From contig OU862913.1 of the NCBI GenBank assembly GCA_917880885.1, forward strand, positions 39,341,460 through 39,405,459: DNA of 64,000 nucleotides, given 5' to 3'. Under the pieces are notes generated by a model. The model did not search any database. It was not told where the DNA came from and saw nothing but the letters and a program-made list of their open reading frames with translations. A program made the translations under genes and the position numbers. This DNA comes from Limnephilus marmoratus. Its lineage: Eukaryota > Arthropoda > Insecta > Trichoptera > Limnephilidae. Position 1 is the stretch's first letter. Every line of letters starts with the position of its first letter. Positions 54,421 to 64,000 of the stretch are shown here, piece by piece.

Positions 54421-56960
54421 AGCGGCCCGACGATTTTTTTTTAGTGTTAGCTCAACCTATTTGTCCTTTTAAGGGACAACTCATATATTCCATATCAGAG
54501 TGAGAAATATGATGTAAACGGCGTAGAAACAGAAAAGACCACGCTTTATATTTGTATAAAAAAATTAACCACAAATAAGTGAAATGTACACCTTTATGAA
54601 AACAAAGTTTCGAATCGCATTTTTTATATAAATTTATGAAACTTCATTTTTTTATTCATTATTTTTTTTATGGAATGACAAAAAGTATGGTGATTATAAC
54701 GTTTTTCATATATTTTCTGTGTAATAGAATTATAAAAAAATCGTTATCACTAATTTTAGTTAGAAAAAACATAAGGTAAGTCATTTTTAATGGCTTAATT
54801 ATATGTTTATTTCGATTTAAAAAAATTTTAAGCGTATTTTATCACCTTTCTAAAACAATATTTAGTTTTCGGATACATTCAGAAATATTTAACTTATTTG
54901 GATTTTATTGTAAAGCAGAAATATGGGTCGAAATATTTCCGCTTTACAACAAAATCTGAAAAAATACGGTCGAGGCCTGAAGGATTCGCATTTTCTTCGA
55001 AACATGGGTCGAAAGCGATGTCAACCATATTACTCGAATTGTCTATGACTTTAAAATAGGAATGCGTTTAATTTTTCGTTGAAAAACCAAACTACCGTCT
55101 ACGTGAGTGGATTTTTTATGCTCTCTGTGGTTTGGTTTATTTAATAGCACCCCGCACACGTCCACTTCGGGGTGCCTGCGTCCCGCGCCACTTCACGCCA
55201 CCGCGCAGAAAAGTAAATACCGATAGGTTTACGTGGCGCGCGACTCAGACGCTCCGAAGTGGGCGTGTGCGGGATACTATTGTATGAGGGTTTCGTAGGA
55301 TATAAAACCGATTATGCCTTTACTTAAAAATATAGATTTAATAAAAATATTGGTAAATATTTCCCTATTGAGTCCACGCTCAATAAACACATTAAAAATT
55401 TGAATTACCAAAATAACTCAATAAATTTGATCACGGTTGCATTCAAAAGTGTAATTAATCGAACAATATCAAATATTGGATTTCTTTTTCGAAAATACCC
55501 ATACACATTATATAATTATAATATTTTACGATTAAAAGTAGGAACTGTCGTTAGCAAACAGCGGTTATAATTATTTTCTTCATAAGTTCTTTGTCTATGA
55601 AAAGGTCAATGCACTTTCAAGTCGCTGTCGCATAATACGAGCAATACGAGGTAATAGCTATATTCCGATTTTCCGTATATGGATCGAATTGCACAATATT
55701 TATGTTCCATTTATAAATTTTTGTTCATTTCAGTGAACATCACATTTTTCTCACGAAGTTATTGACATTCTTGCACTTCTCGTGACGTTCTTCAACTCCT
55801 TGGAGTTGACCGCCGCACTTCGCATTTTATAAAAGCAGGATCATTTTATATTGACTAAGTAAGACCTAAGATTATTTTGGTGAATTATTATAATAATAAT
55901 ATTTCGCATTTTACAACATTCGCGATATAAATTATAGCTATCCGACACCAACCACCAAACGCGCGACACTCTAAAATTTCTTACATAAGTTTGTTCATTA
56001 TGTGCTTCTGTATGGAGCTAATATAAAAATAAAAAAATCTTTAAATTACCTATTTGGTAACAAATATCGACCCCTATTGTTAAACATTGGAATACAACAA
56101 GTTGACGGCACTTTAATGATATTATAATAAAATTTTCAAATTGTTTTAAGCGGCCTGGAAAACGTATGGGATTTGACAGTTCTCACGAACTTCTAGGAAC
56201 GTCTTTTCCCATATAAAGCAACTTCGCTATTCTGAATGGTACCATTATACTGAGTAGGTATCTACCACTCAGATGACAGTCAACTAGTTTGACCTCGCAA
56301 AACTACACCATTTTAAATGTTCACGTTTAAGTATATTTTATACCGGTCTTGTTTGTTAAACAATGCATTTAGTTTTCTTCAATCATTTGACTTAGCGGGT
56401 CTCTTATGACGCGTTATTGGTGAAAGCATTTTATTAAAAACATCATTCCGTTCTTAATTTATTTAAATACAACTATAAAAGGGAACGCTTTTATTTTTTA
56501 ATTTGTGGAATTTAGTGACTCTTACATGTATAAAGGTTTTAAAGAAGCTGTGACATTTACTTGTATGTCAATTTATGCGTAATGTTTTTACAAATTCATT
56601 GAGTGTCGAGGTAATTGCGCTTTTCTCGTCTAGCGTTCTTCACTTTTTAAAGCGATATAGGTAATTAAAGCCTACTGTCAGACTTATGAAACTTTTGTAC
56701 GCGTTCTCTCCACCTCGATGTTTTATATACTTGATGGACAAGCTCAACTATCCATGTATGACATTTATTGCAGGGTGGACACTGCCAACAGATCACTTCC
56801 ACGGCTTTAAATATTTAGTTTCAACTGAGAGTGATTTTCTAAAGCTATTTTATAACCACTCAAAAAATCTAATTAACAAATGACTGTTGTGTTGCAGATC
56901 TCATTTATTTTGAGCTGGGACCAATTACCATCATTACATTTAATCTAAAAGCTATCACAG
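54421..56960. other. AT-rich region upstream of the zinc-finger gene
   Basis: Contains MITE-B at 55140-55285 and a short Jockey-tail scrap near 56006-56035. A splice acceptor at 56952-56960 (CTATCACAG) shows that at least one upstream, probably non-coding, exon exists, but I cannot locate it. Confidence 0.4.
55140..55285. mobile_element. MITE-B, copy 2
   Basis: Ends AATAGCACCCCGCACACGTC and (inverted) AATAGTATCCCGCACACGCC. Internal CCACCGCGCAGAAAAGT is shared with copy 1 at 19284-19478. It is 146 bp and markedly GC-rich compared with its surroundings. Confidence 0.75.
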
Positions 56961-57482
56961 AAGGCCATGGATCGTTCCCCAGAGGGTGCTTTCATCAAGG
57001 TGGAACCAGGGTCCCAGGATGGGGAAGAAGGTGACACGCCTTTTACGGATACAAATATCGACTTCCTGGATGTGAAGATAGAATGTTTGCAATATCCGGA
57101 GAATACTCTGACAGCCAATAACTTGCTATCACAGAAGGTTGTGGATTTTCCCCCAGAGAGTGCTTCCATCAAAGTAGAACCTGGGTCTCAGGGTGGGGGT
57201 GCAGGAGAAAAGCCGTACGCGGATGCAAATATCGACTTCCCGGATGTGAAATTAGAATGTTTGCAGCTCCCGGCAATTACTCTGACAGCCAGTAAGTTGC
57301 TATCACAGAAGGCCATGGATCTTCCCCCAGGGGGTGCTTCCATCAAGATGGAACCAGGGTCGCAGGATGGGGGTCTAGGTGACGTGCCGTACACGGATAT
57401 AAATATCGACTTCACGGGTGTGAAGATGAAATGTTTGCAGCATCCGGAGAATACTCTGACAGCCAGTAAGTTCCATTTTGAC
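56961..57482 (+). repeat. Three tandem 174-bp coding repeats
   Basis: AAGG at 56961, 57135 and 57309 marks unit starts, each preceded by CTATCACAG. Each unit ends in CTGACAGCCA followed by a GTAAGTT-like sequence, so exon ends with splice-like signals were duplicated and are read through. Confidence 0.9.
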
Positions 57483-58792
57483 AGTAAGAAAGTAATGTAT
57501 CTAACATTCAGATCTAATGTTTGGAATCTATGTTTGTTTTGGATTGTTTCGTAGCCAAGTCAAACGCTCATTGTGGCCCCTCAAAGTTTTCTTCAATGGT
57601 TATTATTTAATTTTTGTGTATAGCAAAAATATGATTAAAATCTTTTTCTAGTTCTGTCTCGGAAAGAGACGACAGTACTCTTCGGTGTACTGCTCTTCTC
57701 TTCTGTGTCTCGGCGCTTCTCATGATATTAATGTTATCTTATTATATATTTTTTTAGGCAGTATTGTTTTTGAGACTGTTACCATCAAGGCAGAACCAGA
57801 ACCCCGACAAGCAAATCAAGGAAATCCTTACACGAAAATTGGCGTAGACCTCCCGGATGTTAAAAAGGACTGCTTAGAGTACTCTGAAAGAATTCACCAG
57901 AAATCAGGTATTGTTGTGATTTGTTTGTTTGAATTGTAATAACTCAAAATATATTTATTTATTTTAGATTACTTTTTAGCCTAATCCGTCATATTTTTCA
58001 GACCTGAAGACTCTTCCTAGAGAAAAACCTTATTCATGTTCCAACTGCAGTAATTCGTTTTCTCAAAAGGCACATCTAAAAAGACACATTATGACTCACA
58101 CTGGAGAGAAGCCTTTTTTATGTCCCGACTGCAGCTATTCATGTTCTACAAAAGGACAACTAAAGAACCACATGTACACCCATTGTGGAGAAAAACCATT
58201 TTCATGTTCAGACTGCACATACTCATTCTCTCGAAAGAGTAATTTGAATGCTCACATGTTGGTTCACAGTCGAGAAAAACCTTTTTCCTGTTCTGAGTGC
58301 AACTTTTCATCTTCTGCAAAACGACGTCTTAAAACTCACATGTTTTCTCACAGTGGAGAAAAACCCTTTTCATGTTCCGTCTGCAACTATTCATGTTCTT
58401 CGAAGGAACATCTAAAAAGTCACTTGTTTATTCACGGTGGAGAAAAACCGTTTTCTTGTCCCGATTGCAACTATTCATGTTCTCAAATAAATAATTTGAA
58501 AAGACACAAACTAACTCACGGCGGAGTAAAACCATTTTCATGTCTTGACTGCACATATTCGTGTTCTCAAAAAAGACAGCTAAAAAGACATTTGCTGTCT
58601 CACAGTGACGTACAATCTTTTTCTTGTCCCGACTGTAACTTTTTATGTTCTACGAAAAAACATTTAAAAATTCACTTGTTTAACCACAGTGGAGGAAAAC
58701 CCTTTGCATGTCCCAGTTGCAACTTTTCGTTTTCCACAAGAGGACATCTAGAAAGTCATTTGCTAACCCATAGCGGAATAAAATCTAAATGA
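56967..58792 (+). CDS. Nine-finger C2H2 zinc-finger protein with N-terminal SUMO-motif repeats
   Basis: Three exons (56967-57465, 57758-57907, 58002-58792) join in phase 1 to give 479 residues. Exon 1 holds three 58-residue tandem repeats with SUMO-consensus sites: IKVE 10-13, VKIE 36-39, IKVE 68-71, VKLE 94-97 and IKME 126-129. Exon 2 adds a degenerate fourth repeat (IKAE 176-179). Exon 3 carries nine C2H2 fingers (about 227-475) with TGEKPF-type linkers, some altered (SREKPF, SDVQSF). It is likely a nuclear DNA-binding regulator whose N-terminus recruits SUMO-dependent repressors. That role is inferred. The first ATG lies 6 nt after a splice acceptor and an upstream in-frame TAA precedes it, so this start is preferred. 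Exon 2 could be skipped without losing the frame. Confidence 0.88.
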
Positions 58793-59517
58793 TCTGTGTG
58801 TAAATATTCACTAAACTTTGCCTAGCACACGCAGACTCATTTACACAATAGAATTGCTCAAAATAAGCTGTTTGGCGGTTTTAAATATATTTTTAAGACG
58901 TAAAACTAGGAACCCACCAGTATTAAAATTTGTGTCACCTGTTAAAATGGTGGTTCCTTTTGATTGCTAACCTTGTGGGCGATCAAGATTTAAAAATATT
59001 ATGAGAGAACAATATTATATGACATAGATAATTTAAAAAAAAACTCTTCAACCATCAATAGTCGCCATGAAGGCCGGTGTCCTTCGAATTTGGTGATCCC
59101 GGTTCCGTTAAAAGATGTCGCTAATCGTTTTGATTGGAGCCATTTGCACACTTACATACTTACATATTGTCACCGGCGCAAATTTGAAAGCTCACTAATA
59201 ATGCTTGCGGTTTCCGGGAATAAAAGCATTTTCTGACCAGAATATATTAAAAAAAAATAATTTTAAAACTTCCATTGTAACTGTGCACCTAATAATAATA
59301 AATAAAGTATATTCATCAATTGATTTTTTACAATATTACAAATTTTGTTTATTTATCATTGATTCTATTGACAAATTGGTCACTGCTCAGCAATAATTCA
59401 GGATTTCTTGTCCTTGTGGACTAGTATCGCCCCCAGTCTAGGTGCTAATACCTTGAAAGTACGCAATATTATATAATATCTATGTTGCAACAATACTATA
59501 TCAATTTTTGATTTGGG
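58793..59517. other. 3' region of the zinc-finger gene
   Basis: AT-rich. AATAAATAAAG at about 59299 is a possible polyadenylation signal some 500 bp past the stop. No other feature. Confidence 0.4.
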
Positions 59518-59625
59518 AGACGGGCGAGGGCACCACCGCCCAGGTAAAAATTTATTGGATAACCCACACCTCTGCCACAGGTCACCTCAAGTGGTTCCAT
59601 GTTAGGTTTGGTAAGTTATAATCCC
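59518..59625 (+). repeat. Non-coding repeat shared with 14090-14165
   Basis: GGATAACCCACACCTCTGCC and GGTCACCTCAAGTGGTTCC match the sequence just upstream of the tail-only element at 14166. Confidence 0.5.
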
Positions 59626-59704
59626 CAAAAAATAACAATTTTTGAAACAAGGATATTTTTATGAAATTGTTTGACGTCTTCACAGTGGTTTCTGTATGAT
59701 TTTT

Positions 59705-60946
59705 AATAATAATAATAATAATGATTTATTGTCTTCATTTCTTAGTAACAGTAGAGATATTGATATCCTCACTGGGATCTCCCGTGCTGAGGATTTCATT
59801 TACATATTATAATTTAATTATAAGAAATTGATATGAATTAGACATAACATATATCATGTAGTATTTTTTTTTTAATTAATTATAAAGTAAGTAAGATAGT
59901 GGTTTTTTTTATAATTCAGATTACTAGATTTGGTTTTAGTCTGTATTTGATATCAGTATATTTTCTATTTCTGATCTCCCTATATTTAGTATCCAGCTTT
60001 TTATTTGAAATTTAAATGTTATAATGTTGAGGTTTTTGAGTGAGAGTGGTATTTTATTGTAGAGTTTAATGGCATAATATAAGAAGCTTTTTTGCCCAAA
60101 TGTTGTGTTAGTAGTTACTTGTTGGATAAGTTTTTGACCATGAGATCTAGTGTTTCTAATGTACGTATTAGTTGGTATTTCTTGGGTTTTGTACTTATGA
60201 ATGTAAATGAGTATAGTTTTAGAATATAGTTGTTTAATTGACATGATGTTAAGATTGTTGAAGATTTCGTCAGTGCTAGTTCTTACAGGAACTTTCAGTA
60301 TAATTTTCATTATGGCTTTTTGAGTTTTAATTAGTGGATTTAGTATGTTTTTATTTGCACTGCCCCATCCGATAATACCGTATTCTAACAGTGATTGGCA
60401 GAGAGCCATGTAAATCTTGATTAAGTCTTTTTTAATGAGGACATTCCTGATAGTTTTGAAAAAATAGCTTAGTTTTTTAATTTTATTATTTAAATACGTA
60501 ATGTGTTCGGTCCATTTTAAGTTTTGGTCAATTTTTAGACCCAGATACGTTATATGGTCAACGTTTTCTAATGAGGGACAATCACAATTCTCATTTAAGT
60601 GATGCGAGCTATGGATTTTCAAGTTCAGGTTTTCTTCAGAGTTTTTCTTATTTTTTATTTTAAAAGTGATGAATTTGGTTTTATTAGCATTAAGTGTAAG
60701 TGAATAGTAGTCTAGCCATTTTTTAATCCTATTAAGTGTATCTTCTGCTTTCTTAAATGTTTCTGTCCAGTTATTCCCATTTATTAGGAGAACAGTATCA
60801 TCCGCAAAACTGATGATTTCTCCTTCACATTCTATGTGGCATAGATCATTAATGTAAATAAGGAACAGAATCGGACCCAGAATACTTCCTTGCGGCACCC
60901 CGAATTTGACATCAACACACTCACTGATTATGTTATTAAGTTTCAC
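59705..60946 (-). mobile_element. LINE fragment with intact RT C-terminal half
   Basis: An uninterrupted 336-codon frame (60946-59936) starts at FGVPQGSILGPILFLIYIND and includes the catalytic SFADDTV, the thumb (ITYLGLKIDQNLKWTEHI) and C-terminus (FLYYAIKLYNKIPLSLKN). The 3' end is an (ATT)n run at about 59709-59721. It is 5' truncated within the RT domain. The same family is seen at 8640-9350 and around the long-TIR element. It is recent, because no stop has accumulated. Confidence 0.9.
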
Positions 60947-61309
60947 AGTTTGCTTGAGGTGAAGAGAAGTGAATACGAAAGTGGTGGTGTGTAGGCCATT
61001 CCAAATATTATTTTCTCGAGAGGAGTCGTTATTTGCATTATTTTATTGTGTTTGGTGGTTAATTTTCTTGAAGATTGTAAATAAAACCACCTCTTAATTT
61101 GGAACTTGATCCGACGCTTCTGTCGCAGCGAAATATTTTGTAGTTAGTTAGACCAAGTTCAGGCTTTGATTTCACAGTTTAGACAGGTTTCCATAAGTAT
61201 ACTAATGTCATGATAATGCTTGTAGGGTAGGTCATCTATGTAGCTTGTAGGTCATCCAGCTAGAAGATTTTTATAGCTCTAGTTTGATTGTTAGTCGAAT
61301 TGCTTTGAT

Positions 61310-61520
61310 ATTTTTTAACTTGTTGTTCACTTGATCGCGCCATGTCTTCCTCGGACATTCTCGAGGTATTCTAACATTCACTTCGATATCATAGATTCTC
61401 CTTACACCCCTTTCTTCATTCATTACGCATTCCTAAGTAAACTATACATACCTAATTATTTATTTCACTTAATTGCGCCATATCTTCCTCTGGCGTTCCC
61501 GACTATTTCTACCTTTCACC
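61310..61520 (-). mobile_element. RT-A LINE scraps
   Basis: TTCACTTGATCGCGCCATGTC at 61327 and CGCCATATCTTCCTCTGGCG at 61475 match the region at 62604-62640. Both are heavily eroded. Confidence 0.55.
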
Positions 61521-62426
61521 GCAGTATACTGTATTGTTATTTATTAAAAAAAAAAACAATATTATACTGTCTGAAATTCAACTGTTGATATCGTTCCAGT
61601 GCCGAGTTAAAAGACGAAAAGCGGAAAGCCGTCATTTTATTGACTTTTATTCGACTTTGCATATCTTTCCAGTACAGTGGTAATGCGTCGTAATGGAATG
61701 ATATATGTTATATAATATATATTTTATTTGAGTTCCATTTGTCAAAATCGGAGTGTCACCCTAGTTGTATTGAACTACCTTTGTTTCTTGGTGGGTATAG
61801 TAATTAAGGATGTGTTTTATGATCTATATTGTTACAAATTACCCATCTGGTCACCAATTTAATATTGTTATTTCTTACTTTCTGCATATAATATTTTAGT
61901 GTTTTGGATGTAGTGTTTTGTATTTTAGTGATTTGTGTGTAAATGCATCACTCAAATTTACGAATGTTAACCTCAATACAGGCTGCTAGTCCTACTGAGG
62001 TTAATATTTTTGTATGTAAAATAAATAAGAACACATGTATTGTGAGAAATTATAAAAAAAAAAAAAAATGTAATTCTATGTCGAAAATTCCTGTTAAAAC
62101 CTCTTGTGTCCTGAGGTACAATGTACCGGCATTATTATTTTTTTCCTGACAATATTACTAATTTTTATCCGCCGACAACACTTCTCATAGACAGATAGTA
62201 CACATTTCTGTCACTAGGATTAATCAGCGATGGTATTTTTACCGAATTTTAACCTCTTGTCAAGCACATTGTTTTAAAATGGCGTCCAGTCAGTGGCGTA
62301 GCTTGGGCACTTCAATTGCAGATTTTCAATCGCCGGAAGGAGGGGGGGGGAGGGGTAGGTGGAAATCCTACTTTTTTTATTACTACCTCATTTTATGCCA
62401 ATTTTTATACTCATATATTTGTATAT
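61521..62426. other. Intergenic sequence
   Basis: A small inverted repeat (AACCTCA / TGAGGTT, about 61969-62003) and a G-run at 62340-62356. No gene is supported. Confidence 0.35.
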
Positions 62427-62841
62427 TGTAAACTAACTAACTAACCATCACGCATCACGCCGTTTCCCCGCAGTGGTAGGCAGAGAGGACGGACCGCCAA
62501 ACAACTCGGTCTTGGCACATACTCTTTGCCTCACTCACATTCATACATCGTCTCATACATACTCTTCTATTATTCTGACTTTTGACATGGCCCGTCTCAA
62601 GTATCTGATTCACTTGATCGTGCCATGTCTTCCTCGGGCGTCCCCGACTTCTTCTACCATTCACATTTGCATCATAAATTCTTTTTACACAACTTTCTTC
62701 GCTCATTCGCTCTACGTGCCCAAACCATCTGAGGGTCCCTTTCTTTATTTTGCTCATTATACTTACATCAGCCTTACATTCTTTGCGGATATCCACATTT
62801 CTATATACCATAACTATATTACCATTTAAAAGAAACTTCAT
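62427..62841 (-). mobile_element. RT-A LINE fragment
   Basis: Minus strand reads VDIRKECKADVSIMSKIKKG, TLRWFGHVERMSEE, GRRSRGRPRKTWHDQVNQIL and CQDRVVWRSVLSAYHCGETA in one frame. A (CTAA)n tail lies at 62430-62446. Confidence 0.88.
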
Positions 62842-63025
62842 GGAAAATATTTAATTATAACGCAGAATTGAAATTCCCACCAGAGTTTATGGGTAAAAAA
62901 TCCTGATAATATTTCTGTTTCAATGTTTGCGATTTTATATTTTTTTTTATAAATCCTACGAATATGTGATAATCGACGAAAGATATGGGAATTCGTTGGC
63001 TATACAGAACTATAATCAGTTTAGG

Positions 63026-63388
63026 GCCATTAATTTTTTAAGTAAGACGACTTTTGCTAGTTTTTGACCCCCTCCTTCCCTATTATAAGAAAAAATAAAA
63101 ATAAACCGACCCCCTCCCCCCTGAATAATATTTATTGCGTGAGAATCTACAGGAAAAAATGAACACACGTTTGGTTTGGTTAATGTTTATTTTTAAAAGT
63201 AACAATTTTTAGAAATGTTTTTTGTACTTGTAAAGTTATAATTTTAACTTTGCGCATTTTTGTGATCTTACATAAGAACTATCGAGACTCCCTCCCACCT
63301 CCTTTGAAGAAAAAATAAGACATGGTCGAACCTCCTCTCCCCCCCCCCCCCCCCCCCAAGTCGTCTTACGTAATAAATGAATGGCCAC
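63026..63388. mobile_element. MITE with poly(C) tract
   Basis: Left end GGCCATTAATTTTTTAAGTA followed by AGACGACTT, and inverted right end GGCCATTCATTTATTACGTA followed by AGACGACTT. The interior includes CCCCCTCC motifs and a C-run of about 20 at 63339-63357. Confidence 0.75.
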
Positions 63389-63630
63389 TTTGCATGTCTC
63401 CATATTAAAATTCGGAGGTAATTTTTTTAAGGTGGGCGGAAAATATTAAAAACTGTCACCAAAAAATTTCGGGCAATTCGATTAAAAAGCTTCAATTTCG
63501 GCTGCCGCTCCAATAGTTACCGAAGCTACATTTATTTTAACGACTCTAGACCTTCCAATGTCCTTGCATACGGGGTTTGTAAGTATTCACATAAAAATAA
63601 AAACATAAAAGGTGGTGATAACTCCATATT

Positions 63631-63748
63631 ATGGAGTTCACGCCGCGATCGGGCAGAGGCAGATCTAGTAACGCCTCCCCATTAGTTCAATGTGAGCCAA
63701 AACCTCCGAACAAGCCCAGAAAAGTTATCTCTCAACCTATTCCACAGG
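63631..63748 (+). CDS. Probable first coding exon of an unidentified gene
   Basis: ATG at 63631 opens 39 codons plus one base: MEFTPRSGRGRSSNAS, then PKPPNKPRKSYLSTYST, and a strong donor ACAG|GTACGT at 63749. The codons are GC-richer than the surroundings, and the peptide is basic and proline-rich, as in nuclear or disordered N-termini. Reading past the donor meets a stop within ten codons. No later exon is visible before the window ends, and I do not recognise the protein. Confidence 0.4.
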
Positions 63749-64000
63749 TACGTCTTGACAACGTGAGACATCTTTAACGTTTTCAAGATAAAGCGAATGC
63801 CTTAAAATGTACATTAAATTCCAGGTTGTAAATCTAGGTATAAGTTTATTTATATAAAAAATTAAATATGTTTTAGTGTGTTAAAAATTGGTTTGAAATG
63901 TGTAACACGGTCGTATTATAAGATTTTTGCTAATTGCGTAAATATTAATTGTCGTAATTTTAAGTAAAAATATATATTTTTTTTAAGTTACGTTCTGATT
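63749..64000. other. Possible intron to window end
   Basis: AT-rich sequence following the donor at 63749. Nothing is recognised. Confidence 0.35.

Overview
This window is animal nuclear DNA, most probably from an insect. It is AT-rich, has low gene density and is dominated by transposable-element debris. It carries (CCTAA)n/(TTAGG)n telomere-type repeats, the arthropod motif, and a secreted protein with CLIP domains, an arthropod-specific fold. The order cannot be settled from the sequence.

Two host genes can be reconstructed exon by exon. The first runs on the minus strand from 31099 down to 3974. It has 17 coding exons and 16 GT-AG introns with phases that agree throughout. It encodes a 607-residue secreted protein: signal peptide, five CLIP domains in tandem, a linker, and a chymotrypsin-fold domain in which all three catalytic residues are replaced (His to Trp410, Asp to Ser460, Ser to Tyr550). 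It is a Masquerade-like multi-CLIP serine protease homologue with an unusually eroded active site. A TATA box and initiator lie about 80 bp upstream. Its introns hold MITEs, SINEs, LINE fragments, a 709-bp perfect-length inverted duplication and a hAT element.

The second gene is on the plus strand at 56967-58792. Three exons encode a 479-residue nuclear protein with three 58-residue tandem repeats rich in SUMO-consensus motifs, a degenerate fourth repeat and nine C2H2 zinc fingers. Decayed fingers of a related gene sit at 1-935. A probable first exon of a further gene lies at 63631-63748.

The rest is mobile DNA. It includes a nearly intact Jockey-like LINE (about 46600-49255, one in-frame stop) with many tail-only relatives; at least three tRNA-headed SINE families; seven fragments of another LINE (RT-A) with a (TTAG)n tail; and several other LINE fragments. 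DNA elements include a DD41D mariner split by a hAT with an 8-bp target duplication, a second hAT at 28212-29652, a TTAA-flanked MITE present twice, and a palindromic element enclosing a telomere-type array. Most unusual is a 3.07-kb element (50282-53347) with ~750-bp terminal inverted repeats around a decayed PIN/FEN-nuclease-like gene. A 60-bp minisatellite at 43.2-44.2 kb arose by expansion of a MITE terminus.
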